From the NCBI RefSeq assembly GCF_030151385.1, contig NZ_JASLDS010000010.1:1-60601 (forward strand): a stretch of 60,601 nucleotides of DNA. Reading direction: 5' to 3'. Below the pieces are notes generated by a model. That model searched no databases. It was not told the origin of the DNA and saw only the letters and a list, made by a program, of their open reading frames with translations. The stretch comes from Soonwooa sp. (GTDB taxonomy: Bacteria > Bacteroidota > Bacteroidia > Flavobacteriales > Weeksellaceae). The position numbers and the translations under genes are program-made. Every line of letters starts with the position of its first letter. Within the stretch, counting starts at the first letter, position 1. Below, in pieces: positions 51,345-60,570 of the stretch.

Positions 51345-53117
51345 ATGAACAAACTAAAATACATTGCAGTTATTGCATTTTTGAGCGGATTCGGATGCCA
51401 AAATTCTTTTGCACAGCTTAAGGAAGAAAAATTGGTGCTCGACAGAAAGCGTGAGCCAGAAGTTAAAAGAATCGAAAAGAAGAAAACTTCGGTACAGCAA
51501 GAGAAAAATTATCCGCCTGAAGCAAAAGCCAATGAAGTTGTAAAATACGATGTAACGGATGTTCCGCCAGTTTCTGATTTCAAAACTTCTGAAATCCAAG
51601 CTGAGGACATTTCTCCAAAATTCGATTTTGAAAAGCAAAATAACTATTTCCAAATCGGTTATGGCAATTACGGAAAATTCCTTGCTGATGCTAATATTTC
51701 GGGAAAAGTAGGTGACAATGTAGAAGTTGGAGCCGATGTTCATTATTTGTCAACAAGTGGCTTGAAGAAAGAATATGATTGGTCTTCCAAACAAAGTCAG
51801 TTGGGAGCAGGTTTGTTCCTGAATGCCTACACCGAAACTGGAAAATTCAATATTGATGCTAATTTCGGAATGGACAAATACAACTATTATGGTATTTATA
51901 CATTTTCGCCTGATGCGAATGTAGATTTGGAACAGAAAGTTAACCGTTTTAAAATCAATGCGTTTTATGATCATTATTCCAATGAATATCTAAATAATGT
52001 TCGTGTAAAATCATCGATTCTTAGTGACCATTTTGATTCAAAGGAGACACAAGCTGAGGCTTTGGCTAACTTTTCTAAACACGATTTAGATGTATCGACA
52101 GATATCAAATTAAATGCAGATTTGGGAGTTGGGATGGATTTGGTGAATTCTAATTTTGGAATTTTGGATAAGAATCAAAACAATTTGTTCAATTTTAACC
52201 TTGGTCCAAAATTAAGCTTTTTCAAAGGAAACTCTTATTTAACAATTGGTTCTGATTTTTCATTTTTAAACCAAAAACACCAGAGTTTAATTTTGGAACA
52301 AGAAAAAAACAGCAAGTTTTATTGGTTTCCAAAAGCAGAAGTACAAATCTCTGCAACAGATCAATTCAAGTTCTTTGGTGGTGTTGAAGGTGGTTTAAAA
52401 CTAAATTCTTACAATCAATTATTGGACGAAAATCCCTATATGATTTCAGATTTATACTTAAAACCAACAGAGACCAAATACCGTTTTTACATTGGAATTA
52501 AAGGAGATGTTGACCAAACTTTAAAATACAACATCAGCGCAGGTTATAGCAAACAGAATGATATTTTGTTTTTCCAAAACAACTCAATTATTGATCAAAC
52601 ACTGACGAACAACCGTCGTGCGTTTGACTTTGCAAATACTTTTGGTGCTATTTATGACAACGGAACGACCAGCGAAGTTAAGGCGAGCGTTCAGGTTTTT
52701 CCTTTAGAAAATTTGGTGCTTGATGGTGAGTTTCAATTTACAAAATATACATTGGACAATCTAAAAGAAGTCTATTACAAACCTTTGGTACAAACAACAA
52801 TTGGTGCAAAATATTCGATGCTTGCTAAGAAGTTAAATCTTGGCTTTAAGGGAATTTTTGTAACGGATAGAACAGCGAATACCTTCGAAATTAAAGAAAA
52901 TAGTGCTACTTTTCCTACAGCTTATGATATTAAAGAAAATGAGAATCAGAAAGTTGGCGGATATGTTGACCTAAACCTTTCCGCGGAGTATAAAGTCCAC
53001 AAAAATTTCAGTATTTTTGTATTAGGAAATAACCTTCTAAACACCAAGTATCAGACGTTTTATGGATACAAAGTTTTAGGCGCTCAAGTTATGGGCGGTG
53101 TTAAAATTTCCTTTTAA
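51345..53117 (+). CDS. Outer-membrane beta-barrel protein, TonB-dependent receptor-like
   Basis: A 590-residue protein with a signal peptide (MNKLKYIAVIAFLSGFGCQNSFAQ), a charged N-terminal region (about 25-95, rich in Lys/Glu/Pro) and about 480 residues of alternating beta strands ending in GGVKISF with the terminal Phe of outer-membrane barrels. The usual N-terminal plug domain and TonB box are not evident, so it may be a barrel that only resembles the receptors. It lies downstream of the TPR gene and beta-lactamase on the same strand, and tRNA-Arg follows 32 bp after the stop. Confidence 0.8.
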   Translation: MNKLKYIAVIAFLSGFGCQNSFAQLKEEKLVLDRKREPEVKRIEKKKTSVQQEKNYPPEAKANEVVKYDVTDVPPVSDFKTSEIQAEDISPKFDFEKQNNYFQIGYGNYGKFLADANISGKVGDNVEVGADVHYLSTSGLKKEYDWSSKQSQLGAGLFLNAYTETGKFNIDANFGMDKYNYYGIYTFSPDANVDLEQKVNRFKINAFYDHYSNEYLNNVRVKSSILSDHFDSKETQAEALANFSKHDLDVSTDIKLNADLGVGMDLVNSNFGILDKNQNNLFNFNLGPKLSFFKGNSYLTIGSDFSFLNQKHQSLILEQEKNSKFYWFPKAEVQISATDQFKFFGGVEGGLKLNSYNQLLDENPYMISDLYLKPTETKYRFYIGIKGDVDQTLKYNISAGYSKQNDILFFQNNSIIDQTLTNNRRAFDFANTFGAIYDNGTTSEVKASVQVFPLENLVLDGEFQFTKYTLDNLKEVYYKPLVQTTIGAKYSMLAKKLNLGFKGIFVTDRTANTFEIKENSATFPTAYDIKENENQKVGGYVDLNLSAEYKVHKNFSIFVLGNNLLNTKYQTFYGYKVLGAQVMGGVKISF

Positions 53118-53149
53118 TTAATGTATTTTTACAGAAATTAAAAAATAGC

Positions 53150-53223
53150 GGCTGCGTAGTTCAACTGGATAGAATATCGGATTTCGGCTCCGACGGTTGG
53201 GGGTTCGACTCCCTCCGCAGTCA
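53150..53223 (+). tRNA. tRNA-Arg (anticodon TCG)
   Basis: A full cloverleaf: acceptor GGCTGCG / CGCAGTC with one G-T pair, discriminator A, D arm GTTC / GAAT, anticodon stem TCGGA / TCCGA with loop TTTCGGC (anticodon TCG), T arm GGGGG / CCCTC around TTCGACT. 74 nt, no encoded CCA. Confidence 0.93.
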
Positions 53224-53227
53224 CAAC

Positions 53228-53260
53228 GTAGTAAACCCAATCTCACAACGGGTTTACTAC
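53228..53260 (+). terminator. Hairpin just after tRNA-Arg, no T-run
   Basis: A perfect 11-bp stem GTAGTAAACCC / GGGTTTACTAC with an 11-nt loop, 5 bp after the tRNA. It lacks a T-run, so it may help 3' processing or mark an insertion junction rather than terminate. Confidence 0.45.
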
Positions 53261-53485
53261 ACTTCATTCATAATAATAGCGATTTAATCGGTAACAATAA
53301 CAGTAACGATTAATGCACAATGAAAAAATTGAATTTCGATTACATGAGATCCAGTTTTCTTGTAAGTATTTCCAACAATAATTGATTTGTTCAATGTCCG
53401 TTCCATTAACTAGGTAGAGAAAAACCATTTACTTTTAATATTAGATTTACTCGATTTAAAGCAGAATAAATTAAATTCAAATAGT

Positions 53486-54034
53486 ATGAAAAAATTATTA
53501 CTTGTTCCGATTATGGCTATTTCTTTTATGGGTAATAGTCAATTCAAATTAACGCCTGAAAATTTTGTTACTGAATATGACAATACAAAAAACTTTATTG
53601 TCTTGGAATTCCCAGATCAAACACAAAAGCAATTATTTGACAAAACTAAAATGTATATTCATTCAAATTTTAAAAACTTAAAAGGTGATGGTTATAATGA
53701 AGTAGAGTATGGTCAAATAAAATTAAGAGAAAGTGCCATTGCCAAAGTAAATAAGATTCTCGGGCTTGCCACCATAACTTATATGATCAATACTTATGAA
53801 ATAAATTTCAAAGATGCTAAGATTATGATTAAACCAACTTTTGAAGATGCGTATGTTGATGACAATTATGATTCTAATATTTTTCTAACTGGAGGAAGTG
53901 TTGTTTTAGGAAAATCAATTTTCAAAAAAGATGGCAAGGTATGGATGGAAGATTTGTACAATGGAATAACCGAAAAAACAAATGAGTTTGTAAATGGTTT
54001 AAAATCCTCTATTGACAAAAAAGATGATTGGTAA
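53486..54034 (+). CDS. Small exported protein, possibly DUF4468-like
   Basis: A 182-residue exported protein with a signal peptide (MKKLLLVPIMAISFMGNSQ). The body (FIVLEFPDQTQKQLFDKTKMYIHSNFKN, TYEINFKDAKIMIKPTFEDAYVDD) has the general pattern of DUF4468 (TBP-like fold) proteins, but the match is weak. It lies alone between tRNA-Arg and a tRNA remnant, so it could be cargo of a small integration. Confidence 0.65.
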   Translation: MKKLLLVPIMAISFMGNSQFKLTPENFVTEYDNTKNFIVLEFPDQTQKQLFDKTKMYIHSNFKNLKGDGYNEVEYGQIKLRESAIAKVNKILGLATITYMINTYEINFKDAKIMIKPTFEDAYVDDNYDSNIFLTGGSVVLGKSIFKKDGKVWMEDLYNGITEKTNEFVNGLKSSIDKKDDW

Positions 54035-54151
54035 AATAAACAGAGGGAAAAAGCTAGTAACAAAAAAGTAATAATAGAATAAAAATAAGTAACAAATAAA
54101 CAATCAGAAAGGACGATTGATGCGTGTTAAAATATTTAGGTGATGAGGATT

Positions 54152-54176
54152 AAGGGTTTGAATCCTATCGAGGTTA
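54152..54176 (+). pseudogene. Remnant of a tRNA 3' end (T arm plus acceptor)
   Basis: AAGGG-TTTGAAT-CCTAT is a T arm with a mispair and a C to T change in the loop, followed by CGAGGTT and a discriminator A. No matching 5' acceptor strand is found upstream, so only the 3' part remains. A terminator follows directly. Confidence 0.5.
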
Positions 54177-54207
54177 CAAAAAACGTCCTAGAAATAGGAC
54201 GTTTTTT
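54176..54207. terminator. Bidirectional terminator
   Basis: Stem AAAAAACGTCC / GGACGTTTTTT with a TAGAAATA-type loop, between the tRNA remnant and the convergent DUF1501 gene. Confidence 0.88.
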
Positions 54208-54228
54208 GTTTTTCATATCATAAATTAT

Positions 54229-55422
54229 TTATATAAAATCATAAAAATTATTCTGACGTGCTAAGATTTTGGTGTCATCAGCATTGAGCCATTTTTTGAG
54301 AACTGTTGCATAAACATTTCTAAAATCTTCTTTGTAGATAAGGTCGCCGTCGTTCAAAGTGGTTAAATCTGGAAGAGGATTTAACAATCCTTTTTTCTTA
54401 AGTCCACCACCAATGAAGAACATTTGATTGGCAGTTCCGTGGTCGGTTCCACCACTTGCATTTTGTGCAACACGACGTCCAAATTCGGAAAAAGTCATTA
54501 GCAAAACATCTTGAAATCTATTGTTGGCTTTCATATCGTTTACAAAAACTTTCACTGCGTCATTTATTTGGGTAAAGAGATTCTTTTGGGTTGCCAATTG
54601 GTTAACGTGTGTGTCAAAACTTCCTATTGAAAGGTAATACACCTTGGTATTGATGTTCGAATTAATTAAAGACGAAATCAATTTTAGATCTTTACCAATT
54701 CCCGTTGTTGGATAAGTCGCTGCTGTTGCTTTGGTTTTGGACTGGTCAAGAATGTAAGAGGCGTTGTTAATCGTGTCTCCCAAGGTTTGATAAAGATAAT
54801 CTACAACTTGATCTTCGTGGGTATGAGCCGTATTTAACTTTTTATAAAAAGCTTCGTTGCTGGAATTGAAAAGTCTTTTTGGGTCGGTGAGCGCAATTGA
54901 TTTCTTTTGATTCCCTTTTAATGCTAAACTTAACATATCATCGATTTCCAAAGCTTGAGTAGGATGATCGCAACTGTGACAAGCTTCGTCGAGATAACGA
55001 CCAAGCCAACCTGTATTCCAGATTTCTTTAGAATCGCTTGCAGACTGCCAAATATCCATACTTCGGAAGTGGGATTTATCAGGATTTGGATAGCCAACAT
55101 CGTTCATAATAGCAAGTTCGCCGTTATCGTACAATTCTTTAAAGTAGGTCAAAGCAGGATTAATAGAAGCTTCATCGGTTAAGGAAAGAGCGTCGGCTTT
55201 TTTGATGGAAATTCCGTTTCTTCCTTTATAATAAATATCGTTGTTGACAGGGATTATGGTATTCAGTCCATCATTTCCGCCACTTAGTTGTAGTACGATA
55301 AGAATTCGGTCTTGTACAGGCAAAGCACTTGGAAGTGTCATCGCTTGCAAAAATTTTGGCATCATCAGCGAAGCACTTGCTAAAGAGCCTATTTTCAGGA
55401 AATTTCTTCTGTTGATTAACAT
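54229..55422 (-). CDS. DUF1501 domain protein with Tat-type signal
   Basis: A 397-residue protein of the DUF1501 family (alkaline-phosphatase-like fold). The N terminus NRRNFLKIGSLASASLM carries the twin-arginine (Tat) motif RRxFLK, so it is exported folded. Family segments VLQLSGGNDGLNTIIP, NDVGYPNPDKSHFRSMDIWQSA, MTFSEFGRRVAQNASGGTDHGTANQMFFIGGG are clear. Genes for DUF1501 and DUF1800 proteins go together in many bacteria; the function of the pair is unknown. It begins 13 bp after the DUF1800 stop. Confidence 0.92.
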   Translation of the reverse strand: MLINRRNFLKIGSLASASLMMPKFLQAMTLPSALPVQDRILIVLQLSGGNDGLNTIIPVNNDIYYKGRNGISIKKADALSLTDEASINPALTYFKELYDNGELAIMNDVGYPNPDKSHFRSMDIWQSASDSKEIWNTGWLGRYLDEACHSCDHPTQALEIDDMLSLALKGNQKKSIALTDPKRLFNSSNEAFYKKLNTAHTHEDQVVDYLYQTLGDTINNASYILDQSKTKATAATYPTTGIGKDLKLISSLINSNINTKVYYLSIGSFDTHVNQLATQKNLFTQINDAVKVFVNDMKANNRFQDVLLMTFSEFGRRVAQNASGGTDHGTANQMFFIGGGLKKKGLLNPLPDLTTLNDGDLIYKEDFRNVYATVLKKWLNADDTKILARQNNFYDFI

Positions 55423-55435
55423 AGCTGTCGTAGAT

Positions 55436-56797
55436 TTAACAAAGTTGATATTCTGGCGTACTCATGATGTTGATAATATCGGATTCTAACGTCTTTCCCG
55501 AATATTCTTGCAACACATTTTTGGCTGGTGAAATGTTCTTTTGCAAAAGCAAATTGGTGAGATTAACACCCTTTAGCAAATCTTCGGCACTTGACCAATT
55601 GATGGTCGCCTTCGCATTTTTTGCGTTAAAACTTGGTTTGGATCCCATATTGATATCGTCGTCCTCTTTTGCTTTATATTCAAGCGGAATAATGCCACTC
55701 CAAATCTGCGGAATCTGCATCCGAAGAAGTAAAGTGCTGCTATCAATCCAATTGACGCCACTTGGCCAACCAGCAACATTCGGCGGTCTAAAGATTACTT
55801 GTCCCAAAAGATTTCCGTAATTGATGATTACATCTGGCTTTTCGAAATACAAAGGCAAAATTCTTTCAATACCAATAAATAGCTCGACAGGAGATTTTAC
55901 TTTTGCACCGACATTAGCATCGTCGTAGAACCATTTGGCAGTGAAAAGATGATCCACCAATTTCGAAATATCATATTTACTTTGATAAAAAACATCTGCA
56001 AGTTCGTTGACGTGAGCGTCGTTTACAATATCATTTACAAAGAATCTATAAACTTTTCCCGAAATAAATTTTGCCGTAGCTTTTTGCTGAACGATAATAT
56101 CGAGGATATCTTTTCCTGTAAAATTTCCAGTTTGCCCCAAAAATGTTTTGCTGCCAGTATCGTGTTGGTTGGCACGTTCCTGAAAAACTCCCATTTTATC
56201 ATAACCCCAACCAGTAAAGGCACGAGCCGCCTCTTTAATGTCTTTTTCAGTATAGTTGCCACGTCCGATCGTGAAAAGTTCCATCACTTCTCTCGCGAAA
56301 TTTTCGTTAGGATGTCCTTTTTTGTTCTGCTGATTATTTAAAAAAGAAAGCATCGATGCAGATTGACTCACGGCTACCAACAAATCGCTGAAATTACCCA
56401 AAGCTTTTTGCCTAACAGTATTCAGAAAATCTTGATTAAAATTACTGTTCTGAATGCGCGATGCAAAATGTCCCATCCAGAAAAAAGCCATCTTTTCGCG
56501 AAGTTGCTGCGGCGAGTTTACCATCCGCTTCATCCAATCTAATGCAATGTCATTGCTTTGTTTGTTAAGAAGTTTTGTCCTAGCTTTTCTGGCTTCGGGA
56601 TTGTTTTTGAAATTGTCGTCAAGCATTAAATTGCTTGCATCAACAATCGTAATATTTGACACGTCTTGTGAAGATTCGTTTTGTAGTAATTTCCACACCT
56701 CTTTTGGATCTTTTTGAAGTAGATCGAGATTGCTACTTTTGGGACCAAAACCTGCCCGCCATAGAAGATGTTTATTTTTATCAAAGTTATTCATCAT
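55436..56797 (-). CDS. DUF1800 domain protein
   Basis: A 453-residue protein of the DUF1800 family. Signature: PNENFAREVMELFTIGRGNYTEKDIKEAARAFTGWGYD, and NVAGWPSGVNWIDSSTLLLRM near 330. No signal peptide is obvious, although homologues are usually thought to be envelope proteins. It is the first gene of the DUF1800-DUF1501 unit on the minus strand, and the two are probably translated together and interact. Confidence 0.92.
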   Translation of the reverse strand: MMNNFDKNKHLLWRAGFGPKSSNLDLLQKDPKEVWKLLQNESSQDVSNITIVDASNLMLDDNFKNNPEARKARTKLLNKQSNDIALDWMKRMVNSPQQLREKMAFFWMGHFASRIQNSNFNQDFLNTVRQKALGNFSDLLVAVSQSASMLSFLNNQQNKKGHPNENFAREVMELFTIGRGNYTEKDIKEAARAFTGWGYDKMGVFQERANQHDTGSKTFLGQTGNFTGKDILDIIVQQKATAKFISGKVYRFFVNDIVNDAHVNELADVFYQSKYDISKLVDHLFTAKWFYDDANVGAKVKSPVELFIGIERILPLYFEKPDVIINYGNLLGQVIFRPPNVAGWPSGVNWIDSSTLLLRMQIPQIWSGIIPLEYKAKEDDDINMGSKPSFNAKNAKATINWSSAEDLLKGVNLTNLLLQKNISPAKNVLQEYSGKTLESDIINIMSTPEYQLC

Positions 56798-56896
56798 TGT
56801 TTTTTTTAGTTTGGATAGTATTAAAACGAGAATGTTAAGCTAAGATTTTACTAAAAAAAGATAAAATTTCCTTAAAATTGTAAATACTTTTATTTT

Positions 56897-57565
56897 ATGG
56901 AAATATCTTTCTTTCAAGTCATTTGTTTTGTTATTGCAATTGCAGTAATTGTTGCTGTTCTAGTTGTAGTTACCAAAATGCGACCACATGATAAAACTAA
57001 AATTTCTCCATACAATTATAATAGCCAGAATGTTGTTGTCGTTAAAATCGCAAAATTGAGAATATTTCTTTTTGGAGCTCCTTTGATTCTCATTGGATTT
57101 TTTTGTTGCTTTTTGTTTTATGGAAGTTTAACATTTACTGATTTTGGACATTTGACATTTGATGCCATTTTTACACTCCTTCTTGCATTAAGTCTGCTAA
57201 TTGGAGGACTTTACGCGGCATATAATGGAACCAAACTTTTGCTAAATATTAATAACGCCATTCAGCTTTATTTTGATGATGATGCTATTCATTATCTTGA
57301 TGTTGATTATGATGTTAGGGGCAGAGCAGCTTCAGGACAAGTTTTAAAAATGTTTTTTTCACGACCTACTTTGGTAATCAAATTCGTAGATATCAATAAG
57401 ATTGTTAAAGATGATAGTCACCCATTTACAGATAAAAAACGGATAAGAATCTATAGAAATAATGATACTAATTTTTCGTTACCATTTCTTTTTTATGATG
57501 ACAATCAATTCGATGCACTTTACGATGCTTTAGTAAAACGATGGTCTGCGAAAGTTAGTAGCTAA
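56897..57565 (+). CDS. Membrane protein with PH-like C-terminal domain, function unknown
   Basis: A 222-residue protein with about three transmembrane helices (roughly 4-25, 56-78, 90-112) and a cytoplasmic C-terminal part (about 115-222) of alternating strands (QLYFDDDAIHYLDVDYD, PTLVIKFVDINKIVKDD, KRIRIYRNNDTNFSLP), similar in pattern to bacterial PH-like domains. No family was confirmed. Single gene; its 3' end meets a MITE-end-like sequence. Confidence 0.65.
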   Translation: MEISFFQVICFVIAIAVIVAVLVVVTKMRPHDKTKISPYNYNSQNVVVVKIAKLRIFLFGAPLILIGFFCCFLFYGSLTFTDFGHLTFDAIFTLLLALSLLIGGLYAAYNGTKLLLNINNAIQLYFDDDAIHYLDVDYDVRGRAASGQVLKMFFSRPTLVIKFVDINKIVKDDSHPFTDKKRIRIYRNNDTNFSLPFLFYDDNQFDALYDALVKRWSAKVSS

Positions 57566-57568
57566 CCT

Positions 57569-57607
57569 AGAGTATGTTTGAATTTTATTGATAAAATTTT
57601 TAAACAA
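57569..57607. repeat. Solo end of the MITE-like element
   Basis: AGAGTATGTTTG followed by AATTTTATTGATAAAATTTT is nearly the reverse complement of the right end of the element at 26816-27008. It lies 3 bp after the stop of the membrane protein gene, between convergent genes, so it may also act as a terminator. Confidence 0.55.
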
Positions 57608-57611
57608 GTTT

Positions 57612-60107
57612 TTAGATTTTTTCTGAAATCAAAGTCTTTTTTAAACCTTCCATAATACCTTGCCACAGCATGTTGAAGAAAGAACGATCGGCATCTCTCG
57701 CTTTTTCAATTTGCACAGTTTTGCCTCCGTTTTTGGAATCGCTTTTAACCAAAACATTCACAGCTTTGTTTAAGAGTTTCCGTTTTTCGCCCTTTTTATT
57801 AAGGAAGTTGACATAGATGTCATTATAATTAAGGAAGAAATCACCGCGGATAATATTTTTGTTTCCAGAATAATTGAATCGTAGATAGTTGATTTTTCCG
57901 TCCAAAGTAAGGTTAAGATATGGACGCACAAAAAGGTTAATTTCGTTGGCAGAAAGACCTTCAATTTTACCATTGATTTTGTATTCGTCCATTTTGTTCA
58001 TAACGTCAAAATTCCAATTTACTTTTGTTGGTGCAGTTCCATAAAATTTGAAATCAGCATCAATATTTACATGACTGGACGTACCTTTTACCTTTCCATT
58101 ACCAACATTTTTGATATCTGCGTTAAAGGCATTCATAAAGAGTTTTCCCGGTTTGTTGTTGTTAACCGCGTCTTCTTCGTACGAAACATAAGAGTTTTTG
58201 AGTTGTACAAGATTTACAAAAAGTGGAATCTTAATATTTCGTAGTTTTTCGCTAAACATGTTTCTTGCGCTGTGATCTTCTGGAGGTGCCAAATCGTGAT
58301 AAATACTACAATTAACACCATCAACAATGACTTTGCTCAACAATATTTGATCGTGATTTTCGAACAAAGATGCTTGGTCAAAAACTTGAATACTATTTGC
58401 GGTAATATCATACAAATCCTCTTGTTTTGCAATAACTCGCGAGAATTCTTTTCGGCTGTATTTGGATTTAAAAGCTAAGTTTTTAATTGTACTTTGCTTT
58501 CCGTTATTTTCGAAATTCTTGATTCGCAAAGTATAGTATTTTCCAGCATCTAGAAAGATTTCACCAGTTTTAATATCGTGATTTGCTATGGTGAAAGGCG
58601 TTTTGTTTTTTTGCGTTGTTGCATCAATTTTAAAATTGTTAAAAGCAGCATTAATGTTGGCAACAGACATTTTTTGCTGTCCATTTGGCAATAATTGTTG
58701 AAAAGCTGCATTGTTCAGCTTGATGCTTCCAATATTTAAAGCTAAACCAGAATCTGTATTTTGTTGTTTTTTGGCTGTTTTATTAGTTTTTGGCGTCATT
58801 GCAATTTTTGCATCATCAACAGAAATTGCATTAAGATTTAGGTTGATTTTTTGACCATCAAGTTTTGGATTAATATTTTGAATATTGATTTTCTTAACAA
58901 AACCTGACCAAATATTTTCATTAGGATTGTTGCCCAATTTCGCGAGCTCGATACTATCAATTGCTAAGTTAGCATCTTTCGTGAAAATATGTCCAACACG
59001 CACTTCTTGGTTATTGTTAGCACGGAAATACACTTTGGAAATGTCAATATTATGCTGATCAAATTTGAAAGGGATTTTCTCTTTCACCGTATTTTTATCA
59101 AAAACGATTTTAGTGATATTGATGTTGAAACGGTCGGCAGACGCAGTCTTGGTATTATCAGGATTCTGCACCAACAATTTTCCATTTTTAAGGTCGATGT
59201 CTTTTAACGCAATTTTCAGATTTAGTTCCTTAGGATTGTCGTCCACAACTTTTTTATTGGTAGAAGTTACAGTAAGATTAGGCTCGTCGATAAAGGTTTT
59301 TTCAGCGATTAAAGAATCCCGATTGATGTTAAGATTTGACGCCGAAAAGTTTTTTGCTTTAAAGTCAAAAACACTTTTAGCATTGTATTGATTGGGCGCT
59401 TGGGTAGGGCTAAGGTGGAGATTTTCAATCGAAATTTCTTTGTTAACCGTATTCACTTTATCTGCCAAAACTTGATAATAATCATTAACGGTAACAACGA
59501 GATTTTCGGCATGGATGGTAAGTTTGCTAAAACCTAAAGGCAATCGACTGTTGTCATCATTATTGAGGTCGATATCCTGCAAATCGACGTTAATTTTATT
59601 ACCATTAAAAACAGATTTTCCGAGGTGGTTTACTGCTTTTATTTCGCCATTTTCGATGAGTAATTCATTGAGGAAAATATCAGGTTTTTTGTTATTTTTT
59701 TTCGGGTCATCTTTCTTTTTTGCAAATTGAATATTAAGATTCGGATTTTTAATCTTTATCAATTTTGCTTTATAGGAATTCGAGAAAACCGCTTTTATAA
59801 CACCAAAATCAGCAACTTCTAACTCACCAACTTTTCCAGAAATCTGTGTAACAGCTGTATCTTGAGGGTTTTTGTTTTTTATTTTAACATCTTTAATATG
59901 AAGATCACCCGATATTAAATCAAAATTAAATTGATCCATATCGACATGATAAGGTGTTTTTTCATTGATTAAATCCGGAAGTTTTTCTTTCAGATAAATA
60001 TTGAGTAAAAATGGAAAAGCAAAAAGCAAAAGCACAACAACAGAAATACTGATCAAGATAATTTTCTTTCTTTTTGAAGGTTTTGGCGAAGCAGCAAGCG
60101 GTTCCAT
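57612..60107 (-). CDS. AsmA-like / DUF748-type envelope protein
   Basis: An 831-residue protein with a single N-terminal transmembrane helix (about 16-37, IILISISVVVLLLFAFPFLL) and a long periplasmic part of repeated beta segments, such as HIKDVKIKNKNP, LKNGKLLVQNPDN and GQKINLNLNAISVDDAKIAM. This is the plan of AsmA/DUF748 proteins, which in other bacteria bridge inner and outer membrane and move phospholipids. The order of repeated beta helices and the lack of a soluble enzyme domain fit. Function is by family only. Confidence 0.75.
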   Translation of the reverse strand: MEPLAASPKPSKRKKIILISISVVVLLLFAFPFLLNIYLKEKLPDLINEKTPYHVDMDQFNFDLISGDLHIKDVKIKNKNPQDTAVTQISGKVGELEVADFGVIKAVFSNSYKAKLIKIKNPNLNIQFAKKKDDPKKNNKKPDIFLNELLIENGEIKAVNHLGKSVFNGNKINVDLQDIDLNNDDNSRLPLGFSKLTIHAENLVVTVNDYYQVLADKVNTVNKEISIENLHLSPTQAPNQYNAKSVFDFKAKNFSASNLNINRDSLIAEKTFIDEPNLTVTSTNKKVVDDNPKELNLKIALKDIDLKNGKLLVQNPDNTKTASADRFNINITKIVFDKNTVKEKIPFKFDQHNIDISKVYFRANNNQEVRVGHIFTKDANLAIDSIELAKLGNNPNENIWSGFVKKINIQNINPKLDGQKINLNLNAISVDDAKIAMTPKTNKTAKKQQNTDSGLALNIGSIKLNNAAFQQLLPNGQQKMSVANINAAFNNFKIDATTQKNKTPFTIANHDIKTGEIFLDAGKYYTLRIKNFENNGKQSTIKNLAFKSKYSRKEFSRVIAKQEDLYDITANSIQVFDQASLFENHDQILLSKVIVDGVNCSIYHDLAPPEDHSARNMFSEKLRNIKIPLFVNLVQLKNSYVSYEEDAVNNNKPGKLFMNAFNADIKNVGNGKVKGTSSHVNIDADFKFYGTAPTKVNWNFDVMNKMDEYKINGKIEGLSANEINLFVRPYLNLTLDGKINYLRFNYSGNKNIIRGDFFLNYNDIYVNFLNKKGEKRKLLNKAVNVLVKSDSKNGGKTVQIEKARDADRSFFNMLWQGIMEGLKKTLISEKI

Positions 60108-60135
60108 GATGTTATGTTTTAAAATTTAAAATTAA

Positions 60136-60570
60136 TCAAAATTCAAATACTTCAAACTTATATTGACCATCAATATATTTGGCATAGATGTGATGCAAAC
60201 CGTTGGACAAGATGATTTCTGGCGCTTGGATCACAGAATTGTAGCGCGCAATTTGCTCGAATTGCTTTTCGGTCAAGTTGATATTTGGCGCTTTTAGTTC
60301 CACTAGAATTTGGGCTTTTGTACGATGTGTAACAAGTAAATCTAGGCGTTTGGTCGTAGAATTGACCTCCAATTTTTGTTCCAAAATTAATGCTGAGGCA
60401 TTTTTCTTCTTGATTTTCAGGAAATAAGCGACCCAATGTTGTCGCACCCATTCTTCTGGTGTCAATACCAACCACATCTTGCGCACCGAATCATAAATAA
60501 AAAATGTATCTTTGTCTTGCTTGATTTTCAAGTCAAATTCGGTATTGAAGTTTAGTTTAGCTAGTTGCAT
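60136..60570 (-). CDS. HsdR N-terminal-like nuclease-fold protein
   Basis: A 144-residue protein of the HSDR_N_2 type, the restriction-endonuclease-like domain found at the start of type I restriction R subunits. A PD-(D/E)xK-like core is visible: Asp77 in KRLDLLV and Glu91-x-Lys93 in ILVELKAP. It is a stand-alone gene with no methylase or specificity subunit near, so it is probably not a restriction enzyme; similar single-domain genes are common in Flavobacteria. It lies 28 bp upstream of the AsmA-like gene on the same strand. The cell role is unknown. Confidence 0.85.
   Translation of the reverse strand: MQLAKLNFNTEFDLKIKQDKDTFFIYDSVRKMWLVLTPEEWVRQHWVAYFLKIKKKNASALILEQKLEVNSTTKRLDLLVTHRTKAQILVELKAPNINLTEKQFEQIARYNSVIQAPEIILSNGLHHIYAKYIDGQYKFEVFEF

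Noticed and set aside
60136..60570. Part of a type I restriction system
   Set aside because: Only the stand-alone nuclease-fold domain is present; no helicase, methylase or specificity gene is in the window.
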